A DNA stretch of 64,000 nucleotides from an uncultured Bacteroidales bacterium (GCA_903923925.1 CAIXZF010000113.1:62001-126000); one strand, 5' to 3'; counted from the stretch's first letter, positions 7,402 through 16,962 are shown. Numbers and translations: made by a program. The notes: a model not told the origin generated them from the sequence alone.

Positions 7402-9489
7402 ATGACAAAATACAGAATACTCCTGATTTCCCTTGCAGCCCTGGTATTTTCCTTTGCAGCCGGAGCTAAAAACATCTCTGAGGACCTGGCAGCAAGAGTT
7501 GCGGCGAACCTCTATATTGAGCGTGCCGGAATAGGTGTTACAGCTAAGAGTATTAAGCTCGAAAAGGCAATTCCCTATTCGCAGGGCAGCCAGATTCTTT
7601 TCTATATCTTTAATGTGAGCGAAAAGCAGGGCTTTGTAATCGTTGCCGCTGACGACCGTTCAACCCCAATTCTTGGATATTCGCTGAGTGGCGGATATGG
7701 GCAAACAGCAACTCCACCTGCTTTCGACTGGCTTCTGCTACAATATTCAAAGCAGATTCAAACCATCATCACAGAAAATATTCCTGCAACAGAAACAATA
7801 AATACCAGCTGGAAACACTTAAGCAGTCTGAATTTCAAGCCAGCACTTTCCAAACTTCTGGTACTCCCAATGCTAACCACTACCTGGGATCAGGGCTGCA
7901 AATACAACGATTCCTGTCCTGTTGACCAATCTTCATGGTCATGCAATAAGGCAGTTACCGGTTGTGTGGCTACTGCGCTGGCCCAGATAATCAAGTACCA
8001 TAATTTCCCGGCAAATGGTTCCGGAAGACATAGCTATGTACATCCAACGTATGGCATATTACATGCTGATTATGGTGCAACAACCTACAATTGGTCTTCG
8101 ATGCCAAATACCCTGAACAATCCGAGTGCTGCTGTAGCTCAGCTCATGTTTCATTGCGGAGTTGGTGTTGAAATGAATTATGGTCCCCAGGAATCTGGCG
8201 CACCTTCATCGAATGTAGCACTGACGCTAATCCATTTTTTTAATTATGATCAGGGAGCCCACATCATCGAAAGGGCAGATTATAACGATACCGACTGGAC
8301 GACACTTATTCGTAATGAGCTGAATTATCAGCGGCCCGTTTACTATGCAGGATTTGACCCAAGTGCTGGCCATGCCTTTGTTTGCGATGGATTTCAGAAT
8401 ACGGATTACTTCCATTTCAATTGGGGATGGAGCGGTTCCTACGATGGATATTTCTACCTGAATAACTTAAATCCCGGTGGGTCTTATGCTTTTAACAACA
8501 GCCAGGAAGCTGTTATCGGTATTAAACCCGGAGTTGCAACTCCTTGTTCCGGAACAACAACTTTAACAGCCTGGGAAGGCGATTTTACCGACGGCAGCTA
8601 TGCATCCAATTATCAGAATAATGCTTCCTGCCAATGGCTCATTCAACCTGATAATAATCCAGCCTATGTAAGCCTCGAGTTTATGAATTTCAAAACAGAA
8701 CTCATTAATGATGTAGTAAACGTTTATGATGGAACAAGCACATCCTCACCTTTACTTGGTACTTATTCCGGCTACACAATCCCTCCTGTAATTAATTCGA
8801 CAGGAAATACTTTACTTGTAGAATTTATCAGCAACAGCAGTTCACCAAATAAAGGCTGGTCGGCAAGGTATACAGGGCATTTCTGTTATCCGACCGCCAC
8901 ACTTACCCAGCCTAATGGCACATTCAGCGATGGATCAGGAACGCTGAAATACAATAACATGACAGATTGTTACTGGCTCATTCAACAGCCTGCAAATACA
9001 CAAATCGCGCTGATGTTTAATTCCTTTGAAACAGAACAGGACTACGATTTTGTTACAGTGTATAACGGATCGGATACAACAGCTCCAGAATTGGGTAGTT
9101 TTTCAGGAAATACCATGCCGCCAACCCTTTTATCGACAGGAAATACTATGCTGGTTCATTTCAATGCCGATGCCGGAGTTACTGCCACCGGATGGGAAGC
9201 CACGTATACTACTTCTGTCGGAATCCCGAAAGAGGGAAACAGCATTACTTTATCAGTGTTCCCAAATCCTGCTCACGCAAATCTCATGGTGAGATTGCCC
9301 GAATCTTCTGATAAATCAAGGATTGAAATGCGCGATGTTTGTGGTAAGCTTGTTAAGGCAACAGAAGTTCTGCCTCATAACAGCATCAGCACAATTGTTA
9401 TGGATATTCAGACACTAAGCCCGGGCTGCTACTTTATTTCAGTTGATAACAAGGCCGGACATGATGTTGTACGCTGCTTTATCCGGTAA
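7402..9489 (+). CDS. Secreted C10-family (streptopain-like) cysteine protease with two CUB domains and T9SS tail
   Basis: The 695-residue product has a signal peptide (residues 1-22). A Spi-type inhibitory propeptide covers about 23-150, including ILFYIFNVSEKQGFVIVAADDR. The C10 peptidase domain covers about 155-375, with catalytic Cys188 in VTGCVATALAQI and His324 in SAGHAFVCDGF. Two CUB-like domains follow at about 385-490 and 495-605, each with NxxxCxWLIQP and YDG or YNG signatures. The C-terminal 85 residues form a T9SS type A sorting domain, beginning at SVFPNPAHANLMV. It is probably secreted as a zymogen and anchored or released by T9SS. The family includes SpeB and PrtT-like enzymes. 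Confidence 0.93.
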   Translation: MTKYRILLISLAALVFSFAAGAKNISEDLAARVAANLYIERAGIGVTAKSIKLEKAIPYSQGSQILFYIFNVSEKQGFVIVAADDRSTPILGYSLSGGYGQTATPPAFDWLLLQYSKQIQTIITENIPATETINTSWKHLSSLNFKPALSKLLVLPMLTTTWDQGCKYNDSCPVDQSSWSCNKAVTGCVATALAQIIKYHNFPANGSGRHSYVHPTYGILHADYGATTYNWSSMPNTLNNPSAAVAQLMFHCGVGVEMNYGPQESGAPSSNVALTLIHFFNYDQGAHIIERADYNDTDWTTLIRNELNYQRPVYYAGFDPSAGHAFVCDGFQNTDYFHFNWGWSGSYDGYFYLNNLNPGGSYAFNNSQEAVIGIKPGVATPCSGTTTLTAWEGDFTDGSYASNYQNNASCQWLIQPDNNPAYVSLEFMNFKTELINDVVNVYDGTSTSSPLLGTYSGYTIPPVINSTGNTLLVEFISNSSSPNKGWSARYTGHFCYPTATLTQPNGTFSDGSGTLKYNNMTDCYWLIQQPANTQIALMFNSFETEQDYDFVTVYNGSDTTAPELGSFSGNTMPPTLLSTGNTMLVHFNADAGVTATGWEATYTTSVGIPKEGNSITLSVFPNPAHANLMVRLPESSDKSRIEMRDVCGKLVKATEVLPHNSISTIVMDIQTLSPGCYFISVDNKAGHDVVRCFIR

Positions 9490-9580
9490 TGTTCTGACAA
9501 TAGACACTTGAAGCAGTATTGTATTTTCATGCGAAATGTACAAGTCTACCAATGTATCAATTTACCAGTTAAGTTGTTTA

Positions 9581-11410
9581 TTAAATGAATTTGAAGACCT
9601 TCAGAAAATTTGAAGAAATATAATAAATCCATTCCTTTCCGGCGATGGGTTTATCAAGAAAGCCTGCTTGCTGCAGGTTTTTTTTTGCCTTTTCAATTTC
9701 AAGTTTTAAGAGCGGATTCTTTAACCAGGTTTCTTGTGGTGGTTCATAACCGATTTTATCGGAGCGCCAAGAAATCTCTTCCGGGATATTTGTATCGAAG
9801 GCCATTCGCAGGATATATTTCGTCCAGCCGTTATGCAATTTGAAATCCTGAGGAAGCGTAAACAGAAATTCTACCATTTTATGGTCGAGAAACGGTAACC
9901 TCACCTCCACAGAGAAGGCCATGGAATTACGGTCGGCGAAAGTCAGCAATTTCTCTAATCCGTAGGTAAATGTTGAATAATGCAGAGCCTGGTTAAGGTT
10001 AGAAAAATTGGTGAAGGGAGGTTCGTAGGTCTTATATTTCTTAAGGAAAACAGCACCCATGTCCTTCATATGTGCCGGCACAGTGGAATATCGTCTCACT
10101 TTACCCATTAATCTTCTGAAATCAGGAAGCAGGAGTTCGCTGAAATAGGTAAGATCTATCAGCCCTTTCCCTGTATGGTGCTTTGTAAATGCACGGTATT
10201 CACTAACGAACTTCATCAGGTTTTCAGTAGCCAGTCCGGCAAGGTAAGGTCTGAAATAATGCAGATAGCCTCCCAGAACTTCATCAGCTCCCTGCCCATC
10301 GAGAAGCACCTTCATATTGTTGTGGCCTGCCAGTTTCATCACTTCCCACTGAGCCACAGGACTTGCCGAGGAGAAAGGCTGCTCATGGTGCCAAAGAATT
10401 TTCTCTATATCATTAAGCAGACCAAATTCGGTAACAAGCTTCTGATAGGAAGTAAACGAATACTTTTTCGCTAAAATACTGATGTATTTACCTTCATCAA
10501 GTTCCGAATTGAACCTGGCTGTAAATGCATTAAAACCTGCCAGTTCCTTAGTCTTTTGCGATAATATCAGGTGCATAATTGTGGACGAATCCAGTCCTCC
10601 CGAAAGCGAGGTCCCTACTGGAACATCCGACCGTAATCGTTTTGAAACAGATTCGCTCAGCATCTCCCGAAAGCGCTTAACTGACAGCTTAAAATCCTGC
10701 CCGCTGTCAATTTTTCCCGGCTTGATTTCCCAATACCTGGAAATTTTCATCTCTCCGGATCCATTTATTGACAGGCTGTGCGCCGCTTCCAGCTTATGCA
10801 CATTCTTAAAAAAAGTCTGACTTTTATGATTCGGATTCTCGTGAAGGAAATAGGTGTAAAACAGGAAAAACAATTCTTCTTCCAGCTGATAATAGTCGAG
10901 GTACTTAAGTATAACCTTTATTTCCGATCCAAATACGAAATACTTGTTTTTTACAAAGGCATAAAAGAAAGGTTTCTCCCCAAATCTGTCGCGTGCACAA
11001 AAAAGTTTCTTTTCCCGTTTATCGTAGATGGCGAAGGAAAACATTCCTTCAAAATATTCCAGGCACTTTTCGCCATATTCTGCATAAGCAGCCAGAACAA
11101 CTTCTGTATCTGTAGTACTTTTAAAAGTATAGCCTTTCCGAATCAGAACATCTTTCAGTTCCAGGTAATTGTAAACCTCGCCGTTGAACGTAATCACATA
11201 GCTGTCGAGGTAACTCATCGGCTGGTCAGCCTTTTCTGAAAGATCGATTATTGAAAGGCGCTGATGACCGAAGGCAATGCTTTTGTCATCCGAAAACCAG
11301 TTGTGATAACTATCCGGCCCCCGGTGGATGATGGTCTCTGAAATCCTGTCGATAAGGTGGCTATCAACTTTCTGATCATCAAAATACCATAATCCGGAAA
11401 TTCCACACAT
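9581..11410 (-). CDS. asnB: Asparagine synthase (glutamine-hydrolysing)
   Basis: Makes asparagine from aspartate, ATP and glutamine, or acts on a related carboxylate. The 609-residue product starts MCGISG with Cys2 as the N-terminal nucleophile of the class II glutaminase domain. It keeps RGPDSYHNW, HQRLSIIDLS and FNGEVYNY. The synthetase domain has the ATP-binding loop SLSGGLDSST and the later SVEVRLPFLDHKMVEF. The length matches the roughly 600-residue AsnB form found in biosynthetic and surface-polysaccharide loci, so a role in modifying an envelope sugar is possible. No sugar cluster surrounds it here. It lies 55 bp downstream of the RluA-family gene. Confidence 0.93.
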   Translation of the reverse strand: MCGISGLWYFDDQKVDSHLIDRISETIIHRGPDSYHNWFSDDKSIAFGHQRLSIIDLSEKADQPMSYLDSYVITFNGEVYNYLELKDVLIRKGYTFKSTTDTEVVLAAYAEYGEKCLEYFEGMFSFAIYDKREKKLFCARDRFGEKPFFYAFVKNKYFVFGSEIKVILKYLDYYQLEEELFFLFYTYFLHENPNHKSQTFFKNVHKLEAAHSLSINGSGEMKISRYWEIKPGKIDSGQDFKLSVKRFREMLSESVSKRLRSDVPVGTSLSGGLDSSTIMHLILSQKTKELAGFNAFTARFNSELDEGKYISILAKKYSFTSYQKLVTEFGLLNDIEKILWHHEQPFSSASPVAQWEVMKLAGHNNMKVLLDGQGADEVLGGYLHYFRPYLAGLATENLMKFVSEYRAFTKHHTGKGLIDLTYFSELLLPDFRRLMGKVRRYSTVPAHMKDMGAVFLKKYKTYEPPFTNFSNLNQALHYSTFTYGLEKLLTFADRNSMAFSVEVRLPFLDHKMVEFLFTLPQDFKLHNGWTKYILRMAFDTNIPEEISWRSDKIGYEPPQETWLKNPLLKLEIEKAKKNLQQAGFLDKPIAGKEWIYYISSNFLKVFKFI

Positions 11411-11465
11411 TCATACTGATTTTAAAGCCAAAGTAATAAAATCCTTTGCAATCACCAAAGTAATC

Positions 11466-12488
11466 CTAATCCATATCTTTTATATTCTGCCTGTAATCCC
11501 GCCATTTCTTCAGTACAGCCTGAAAATCTGCAGGCAGATCGGAATCGAAAAGCAGAGGTTTTTCACTCACCGGGTGCACAAAACCCAGCGTTTTTGCGTG
11601 TAATGCCTGGCGTGGTATCAGGTCGAAGCAATTCTGGATGAATTGCTTGTATTTGGTATACACAGTACCTCTTAGTACCAGGTTGCCACCATACAGACTG
11701 TCGTTGAAGATCGGATGACCTATATGCTTCATATGCGCTCTGATCTGGTGTGTCCTTCCGGTTTCAAGAACACATTCGATGAGGGTAACATATCCAAAAC
11801 GTTCCAGCACTGTGTAATGTGTAATTGCAGCTTTCCCCTGGTCTCCCTCCGGATAAACATCCATTTCGATACGGTTCTTTTTGCTTCTTCCGATATGACC
11901 TTCAACAGTGCCGGTATCTTCCTTGAAATCTCCCCATACCAAAGCATAATATTTCCTGTCGACAGTATGATGAAAAAACTGTTTTGCCAGTTTCGACTGC
12001 GAAATTTCATCCTTTGCAATAACAAGAATTCCGGAGGTGTCCTTGTCGATCCGGTGAACCAGGTAGGGGTACGATTTTTCTGAAATTCCTGTAGCAATAA
12101 AATGATGAAGCAGCGCATTCATCATCGTTCCGTAGAAATTCCCGTGGCCGGGATGAACTACCATACCCACGGCTTTGTTTACCAGTAAAAGGTATTCATC
12201 TTCGTATGGAATAGTTAAAGGAATATCCTCCGGGATAATCTCAATATCCTGAGGCGGATATGCCAGAAGGATTGAAATCAGATCAAGAGGCTTTACCCTG
12301 TAGTTTGATTTAACAGCAGTTCCATTTACCAGGATATTACCTGCATCAGCAGAATTCTGGACACGGTTTCTCGAGATATTTTCTATTTTTTGCGTAAGAT
12401 ATTTGTCAATTCTCACCAGGGACTGCCCCTTGTCTACAATAAATCTGAAATGTTCATAAAGATCATTGCTTTCCGCTTCAACTGTCAT
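11466..12488 (-). CDS. RluA/RluD-family 23S rRNA pseudouridine synthase
   Basis: Isomerises uridines in rRNA to pseudouridine. The 340-residue product has an N-terminal S4 RNA-binding domain (about residues 20-80: VRIDKYLTQKIENISRNRVQ). The RluA catalytic domain has Asp148 in VHRIDKDTSG, followed by KYYALVWG and LETGRTHQIRAHM. The domain order is that of RluD, which modifies helix 69; the exact target is inferred. It is the third gene of a run with the PASTA and T9SS proteins (gap of 9 bp upstream). Confidence 0.92.
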   Translation of the reverse strand: MTVEAESNDLYEHFRFIVDKGQSLVRIDKYLTQKIENISRNRVQNSADAGNILVNGTAVKSNYRVKPLDLISILLAYPPQDIEIIPEDIPLTIPYEDEYLLLVNKAVGMVVHPGHGNFYGTMMNALLHHFIATGISEKSYPYLVHRIDKDTSGILVIAKDEISQSKLAKQFFHHTVDRKYYALVWGDFKEDTGTVEGHIGRSKKNRIEMDVYPEGDQGKAAITHYTVLERFGYVTLIECVLETGRTHQIRAHMKHIGHPIFNDSLYGGNLVLRGTVYTKYKQFIQNCFDLIPRQALHAKTLGFVHPVSEKPLLFDSDLPADFQAVLKKWRDYRQNIKDMD

Positions 12489-12497
12489 AGAGGGTTT

Positions 12498-14468
12498 TTA
12501 TTTGAAATTAATCATTTTCCCTCTGTACGTTACGTTGGTTTGGGGGTTAGCAAACTCAAGGAAATAAATTCCTTTTTCCAGCTTATTCAGCTGGTAGGAG
12601 ACCAGGTAAGGAAGATCTTCAACCAATTGGCCTACTTCATTGTAAATCTTCAGGCGAAAATCTGAATAATTTTCGGTAGCAGCGTCCAGCATCAGGGAAA
12701 ACGAACCTGTGTTGGGGTTCGGATAGATCAGAACAGCAGTTTTTGGCTTTTCAACAGATTTATTGGTATAGCTGAAATTAGGACCAACAACCGGTCTGAT
12801 CATCACTGATCCGGAGTAATTCGTTTTCTCCCAGGCACCAGCTACATTATAGAAAATATTTGCAGCAGCATTGTTGTTCACATCAAAACCAATATTGAGG
12901 TTATCATCGGTAGTTTGAATTACACCTACGTAAAATACAGAATTGCTGCTCATAACAATAGGATCTTCTGAATCAAAAGCGTAGTAGGAATAAACAGATG
13001 TGTCGTTGAAAACAGGTCGTTTAGTATTTTTATTCCGCCAGATCAGGTCTCCTGGCTCTCCATTATTATCCTGCCATGCAGCCAGGTAAAAGTTTTTCTC
13101 ATTGGCAGCTGTCAGGGTTTTGTTGAAGGCAATTAAAACTCCTTTCAAAGTATCAGCGGTGTTCAGATTGAAGCGGTATGCAAGTTGCGATCCGGCAGGA
13201 CTTAATCCGTAACCAAGTTCCGGCACACCATCATCATAGGCATAATAATTCAGAAAACGCTGCATATAACTTACAGTATCATTGCTGCGGATCAATTCCT
13301 GGGTAGTACCGGTAGGAGCTATATAATGCGTGATAAGGTAAGAACTGCTGTCGCTGGCACTTACCGGAAAGCTGAAGTTAGCAAACTTCGGATAATGATG
13401 CGGTGCGTAGCTCTGATAACCTGAAGTATTGTAGGGATCAAGATTCCAGCTGCCTCCCGCATAATTAAAGATAGAAGTGTTGCTCATATCTTTAATATTG
13501 AACTGGTAATTCGTAGGGATCAGCACAGACCCAAGATTGCTGATCAGCATTTCGGTAGAATCGCGCATTTCGGTAGCCGGACTGGCTGCAAACTGCCGGA
13601 AGGGCATTGAGGTATAGTTCTTCAGAAATGAAGCGGGTTCATTAATAATTGTAATATCATCAAATATCGTATCACCTTTAGATCGCCCGGTGTTCATGTA
13701 AACATAATCTACATTCCATTGGTCGGAGTTTCCCTGCCAGCTTGGAATATTGTTGCTAGCAAGGCTGGCATAGTTAAAAAATCTGAACCTGAAGGTATTC
13801 TTATAGTAAACTGAATTCTTTACTGGGATCATCACAAGCTTAAACCACTTATCATTATTGTTCTTTCTGAAAGTATCAAGCGTTAAGCCTTTACTGCTCC
13901 ATACGTTTTGCCAGTTGTCAATAAAGGTAGTATCAGGAGGTGTTACATTGATGTTGATAATAGTGTCAGCCCTGTATTCTTCGAGAAATTGCAGAACCAG
14001 CGAATCGTCGCGTTCCGGATCGTTTCCGCTGCCCTGTGGCTGATAGAAAAAACTCAGGTAAACAGAATCGGAAGGGCTAAGGCTGCTCATATTGATAAAT
14101 ACAGAAGTGAGCCTGTCGGCAACGTACTGAAATGGCCCGGCATTGCTGTAAAAATAACCAGTATCATTAAGTGCATCAAAAGTTGCCACACCATAACTCG
14201 GTGGATAAACAGCAAATTGATTGTTAATATATACCTCAGAATCGAGCCAGAGCGCTGATGAAGTGAAGGGAGATTTTGCTGAAAAATCATCAAGAAACGG
14301 CAAGGTTGTAGTTACAGCAATTGAGGATTGCCCGGCTTTTGGCTGATGAAGTTGTTTTGCACGTTGATTTGGTCTGTACTCAAGTCCGCTAAGTCTTTCC
14401 TGAGCTCTTACTCCTGAATAAACCCAGGCAAAAAAGGTGATTATCAGATATATACGTAATATTTTCAT
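12498..14468 (-). CDS. T9SS-secreted surface protein, unknown function
   Basis: A 656-residue protein starting at the ATG at 14468; the frame runs 34 codons further upstream, but the signal peptide (MKILRIYLIITFFAWVYS) begins here. The body is beta-rich, with Asp/Ser/Thr-rich loops (LPFLDDFSAKSPFTSSALWLD near the N-terminus) and a PEL-GYGLSPAGS-like region. It ends in a T9SS type A sorting domain (IYPNPNTGSFSLML through TYRGKMINFK). No enzymatic motif was recognised. The 22-bp and 9-bp gaps to its neighbours indicate an operon with the PASTA protein and the pseudouridine synthase. Confidence 0.82.
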   Translation of the reverse strand: MKILRIYLIITFFAWVYSGVRAQERLSGLEYRPNQRAKQLHQPKAGQSSIAVTTTLPFLDDFSAKSPFTSSALWLDSEVYINNQFAVYPPSYGVATFDALNDTGYFYSNAGPFQYVADRLTSVFINMSSLSPSDSVYLSFFYQPQGSGNDPERDDSLVLQFLEEYRADTIININVTPPDTTFIDNWQNVWSSKGLTLDTFRKNNNDKWFKLVMIPVKNSVYYKNTFRFRFFNYASLASNNIPSWQGNSDQWNVDYVYMNTGRSKGDTIFDDITIINEPASFLKNYTSMPFRQFAASPATEMRDSTEMLISNLGSVLIPTNYQFNIKDMSNTSIFNYAGGSWNLDPYNTSGYQSYAPHHYPKFANFSFPVSASDSSSYLITHYIAPTGTTQELIRSNDTVSYMQRFLNYYAYDDGVPELGYGLSPAGSQLAYRFNLNTADTLKGVLIAFNKTLTAANEKNFYLAAWQDNNGEPGDLIWRNKNTKRPVFNDTSVYSYYAFDSEDPIVMSSNSVFYVGVIQTTDDNLNIGFDVNNNAAANIFYNVAGAWEKTNYSGSVMIRPVVGPNFSYTNKSVEKPKTAVLIYPNPNTGSFSLMLDAATENYSDFRLKIYNEVGQLVEDLPYLVSYQLNKLEKGIYFLEFANPQTNVTYRGKMINFK

Positions 14469-14490
14469 GCTGAATAAATTTAAATCAGAC

Positions 14491-15093
14491 TTACAGTGAA
14501 TCCTCAGCTGCAGTCGAATTGCTGTCATTTTTTGTATTCGTAATTCCGCCATCAATATCACCCGCACCATTTCCTATCTTCAGATCAATGGCAGATCCTT
14601 TCAAAATCCAATCTCCGCTTTTAAAATCTCTTCCCTTAAAAAGCTGCCTGACGACAGCATTTTTTGCAATGTTAGCCACATAATCAATTCTTCCGGTTTT
14701 AAGACCATAGGTTTCGAGAACTGCACTTGCCTGACGTAACGTAAGGTCGCTAAGATCAGGCATTCTCACCTGCTCGGGTGTTGTAGCAACCAGTGTAAGA
14801 TAAATTGTTCTGTGTCTTTTTACAACAGAATTCGAAGGGGGTTCCTGGAAAGCAATACTTCCTTTCGGTTTGTTAAGGTCGAATACAGAATCAATTACCA
14901 CGAGTTCAAAATCGTCTTTAATGTTTTTACTGTCAAGATCAACCGGCATAGAACCTATCAGATTGGGCACAACAACGGTTTCCGAATGATGGGTATAAAT
15001 TTTCAGTAACTGGCCAATTATAACTGTAAGAACAATTGTTACAATAACTGCAATAATTAAGTTCTTGATTAATATGGACTTAAAAATGCTCAA
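14491..15093 (-). CDS. Membrane-anchored PASTA-domain protein
   Basis: A 200-residue protein with one N-terminal transmembrane helix (about residues 10-32, IIAVIVTIVLTVIIG) and two extracytoplasmic PASTA repeats. The first runs from about 38 to 105 (VVVPNLIGS through TIYLTLV) and the second from about 110 to 175 (VRMPDLSDLTLRQASAVLETYG through DLKIG). PASTA domains typically bind peptidoglycan fragments. There is no kinase or transpeptidase domain. It is the first gene of its operon and divergent from ddl, which makes the peptidoglycan D-Ala-D-Ala precursor, supporting a cell-wall context. Confidence 0.88.
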   Translation of the reverse strand: MSIFKSILIKNLIIAVIVTIVLTVIIGQLLKIYTHHSETVVVPNLIGSMPVDLDSKNIKDDFELVVIDSVFDLNKPKGSIAFQEPPSNSVVKRHRTIYLTLVATTPEQVRMPDLSDLTLRQASAVLETYGLKTGRIDYVANIAKNAVVRQLFKGRDFKSGDWILKGSAIDLKIGNGAGDIDGGITNTKNDSNSTAAEDSL

Positions 15094-15171
15094 CTACAAT
15101 TGATTTTAGGTTAAAAAGGTTGACGGCAAGCTTGATAACTAGCTAAGTTGCTCATTTATTGTGAGCTGAAG

Positions 15172-15205
15172 CAAAGATACGAATAATAAGTATATTTGCA
15201 GCAAA
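15172..15205 (-). promoter_or_regulatory. Promoter for the PASTA operon (TTTG-N22-TATCTTTG)
   Basis: On the minus strand TTTG (15205-15202) and TATCTTTG (15179-15172) match the Bacteroidota consensus with a 22-nt spacer. It overlaps the divergent ddl -7 box, so the two transcripts may compete or be co-regulated. Confidence 0.6.
15191..15198 (+). promoter_or_regulatory. Bacteroidota -7 box (TATATTTG) for ddl
   Basis: TATATTTG is an exact TAnnTTTG match, 16 nt upstream of the ddl ATG. It lies inside the spacer of the opposing PASTA-operon promoter. Confidence 0.6.
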
Positions 15206-15214
15206 GCCAGTATT

Positions 15215-16210
15215 ATGAAGAAGAACATTGCTCTTGTTGCCGGAGGTTATTCCGGCGAATATGATATTTCGATTAAAAGTTCATTACAAGTGCTGCGAAA
15301 TATTGATCAGTCAGTCTACAATGTTTTCCTTGTTATCATTAAAAAGGAGAGCTGGATGTGTGTTTCTCCGGAAGATTGTGTGCAGGAAATCGACAGAAAG
15401 GACTTTTCAATTCTCAGGGATGGACAAAAATTCTGCTTTGATGCAGCAATGATTGTAATTCACGGTACACCCGGTGAAGACGGAAAACTCCAGGGTTATT
15501 TCGATATGCTCAATATTCCTTACACTACCTGTTCGCAGGATGTTTCTTCTGCAACATTCAACAAGTATTTCTGCAAACTGATCGTTTCCTCCTTTGGTCT
15601 GCCAACAGCAAATTTCTTTTTCTATACCAAACATACACCAATTCAGATTACCGAAATCATCGATGCTTTGGCGTATCCGGTTTTTGTGAAACCTAATAAA
15701 AACGGCTCTAGTGTTGGTGTGAGCAAAGCGCATAACCTGGCGGAACTCGACGAAGCAATTACCAATGCTTTTGCTGCCGATGATGAAATACTTGTGGAAG
15801 AAACAATTGTTGGCCGCGAAATTACCTGTGGAATTCTGCGTGATGCCGGAGAGCTTGTGGCCCTTCCTGTTACTGAAATCATCAGCAAGAAAGAATTCTT
15901 CGATTATGAGGCAAAGTATACACCCGGAATGGCAGAAGAAGTTGTACCTGCTGATATTGATGAAGAAACTGCATTGCGCTGCCAGGAAATATCCAGAAAT
16001 CTCTACACCCGGCTGAATTGCAGCGGAGTTGTCCGGTTTGATTATATACTCAGCGACGATACTTTCTATTTCCTTGAAGTAAATACCGTTCCCGGATTAT
16101 CGGAAGGCAGCATTGTTCCTAAAATGGTGAGGGCATTTGGCTGGACAGAAAAGGAACTGTATGGCAAACTAATTGAAAATGCTTTGAACCCGGTGAGCGG
16201 TGGGCAGTAG
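15215..16210 (+). CDS. ddl: D-alanine-D-alanine ligase
   Basis: Joins two D-alanines with ATP for peptidoglycan precursor synthesis in the cytoplasm. The 331-residue ATP-grasp protein has VAGGYSGEYDISI at the N-terminus, HGTPGEDGKLQGYF in the substrate region, FVKPNKNGSSVGVSK in the ATP-grasp lid, VEETIVGREITCGI, and the metal-binding FLEVNTVPGLSEGSIVPKM near the end. The length is normal. It diverges from the PASTA operon across a 121-bp region with two overlapping promoters. Confidence 0.96.
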   Translation: MKKNIALVAGGYSGEYDISIKSSLQVLRNIDQSVYNVFLVIIKKESWMCVSPEDCVQEIDRKDFSILRDGQKFCFDAAMIVIHGTPGEDGKLQGYFDMLNIPYTTCSQDVSSATFNKYFCKLIVSSFGLPTANFFFYTKHTPIQITEIIDALAYPVFVKPNKNGSSVGVSKAHNLAELDEAITNAFAADDEILVEETIVGREITCGILRDAGELVALPVTEIISKKEFFDYEAKYTPGMAEEVVPADIDEETALRCQEISRNLYTRLNCSGVVRFDYILSDDTFYFLEVNTVPGLSEGSIVPKMVRAFGWTEKELYGKLIENALNPVSGGQ

Positions 16211-16239
16211 GCAGAAAGCAAATATTTTACACTTGTCAT

Positions 16240-16319
16240 TTATCTCCTGCGGAGAATTCAATTGAAAAATTAATGAAACATCATGTTCAAAATAACCTAC
16301 AATAATCTGAAACATAACC
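16240..16319 (-). mobile_element. Truncated inverted copy of the 275-bp element
   Basis: Read on the minus strand from 16319, this sequence follows the left 85 nt of the element at 17034-17308 at high identity. The match includes 26 consecutive identical bases (16273-16298 against 17055-17080) and a micro-hairpin TCTCC-TGC-GGAGA at 16243-16255 corresponding to TCTCC-GTA-GGAGA in the full copy. No second terminal repeat is found on the ddl side, so this copy is truncated. It lies between ddl and rdgB. Confidence 0.75.
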
Positions 16320-16363
16320 AATCAAATTAAACGCTTTTAGTTTCAAATTTGACGAGAAAATCC

Positions 16364-16948
16364 TCAGTGGAGTAAAAATTCCACCATTTTCTTTACGGCC
16401 ATGGCTCTGTGGCTTGTTTGATTTTTTTCTGATAATGGCATATCGGCATAGGTAAAATCTGATGAAAGCGGTTTAAATACCGGATCATATCCGAAGCCTT
16501 TTTTGCCCGTTCTTTTTTCTGTAATTTCTCCTTCAACTCTACCTTCGAAAAAGTGTTTTTCGCCCTCAATAATCAAACAAATAAGGGTGCGAAAAGTGGC
16601 CTTTCTGTTTGAAATGCCTTTCAATTCTTCAAGAACCTTGTTTACATTATCTTCAAAACTGCAATTTTCGCCGGCATAGCGGGCCGAATAAACACCAGGG
16701 CGTCCGTTAAGGGCTTCGATTTCGAGGCCAGTATCGTCGGCAAAGACATTCGTTTTGTAGATATTATATATAAATTCAGCTTTTGCAGCAGCATTTTCTT
16801 CGATTGTTTCGAAATCTTCAGGAATATCGTCTATGCGACTATCGTCCACAACCGATTGAAGATCAATAGTTGTGAGTCCGGCCTCCTCAAAGAGGCTGCG
16901 GATTTCGGAGAGTTTATGTTTATTTTTTGAAGCAAAAAGGAGGTTCAT
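16364..16948 (-). CDS. rdgB: dITP/XTP pyrophosphatase (HAM1/RdgB)
   Basis: Hydrolyses non-canonical purine nucleotides (dITP, XTP) to monophosphates, cleaning the nucleotide pool. The 194-residue product starts at the ATG at 16948. The open frame extends to 17080, but those extra codons enter the mobile element. Family motifs are visible: LFASKNKHKLSEI at the N-terminus, VFADDTGLEIEAL, GVYSARYAGE, GFGYDPVF and SHRAMAVKKM at the end. Length matches the family. A TAACTTTG box precedes it at 16963-16970. Confidence 0.95.
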   Translation of the reverse strand: MNLLFASKNKHKLSEIRSLFEEAGLTTIDLQSVVDDSRIDDIPEDFETIEENAAAKAEFIYNIYKTNVFADDTGLEIEALNGRPGVYSARYAGENCSFEDNVNKVLEELKGISNRKATFRTLICLIIEGEKHFFEGRVEGEITEKRTGKKGFGYDPVFKPLSSDFTYADMPLSEKNQTSHRAMAVKKMVEFLLH

Positions 16949-16962
16949 GCTAATAATTTTGG

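Noticed and set aside
9581-11410. asnB as part of an O-antigen or exopolysaccharide cluster
   Set aside because: No glycosyltransferase, epimerase or transporter genes flank it; its neighbours are a C10 protease and an rRNA pseudouridine synthase.
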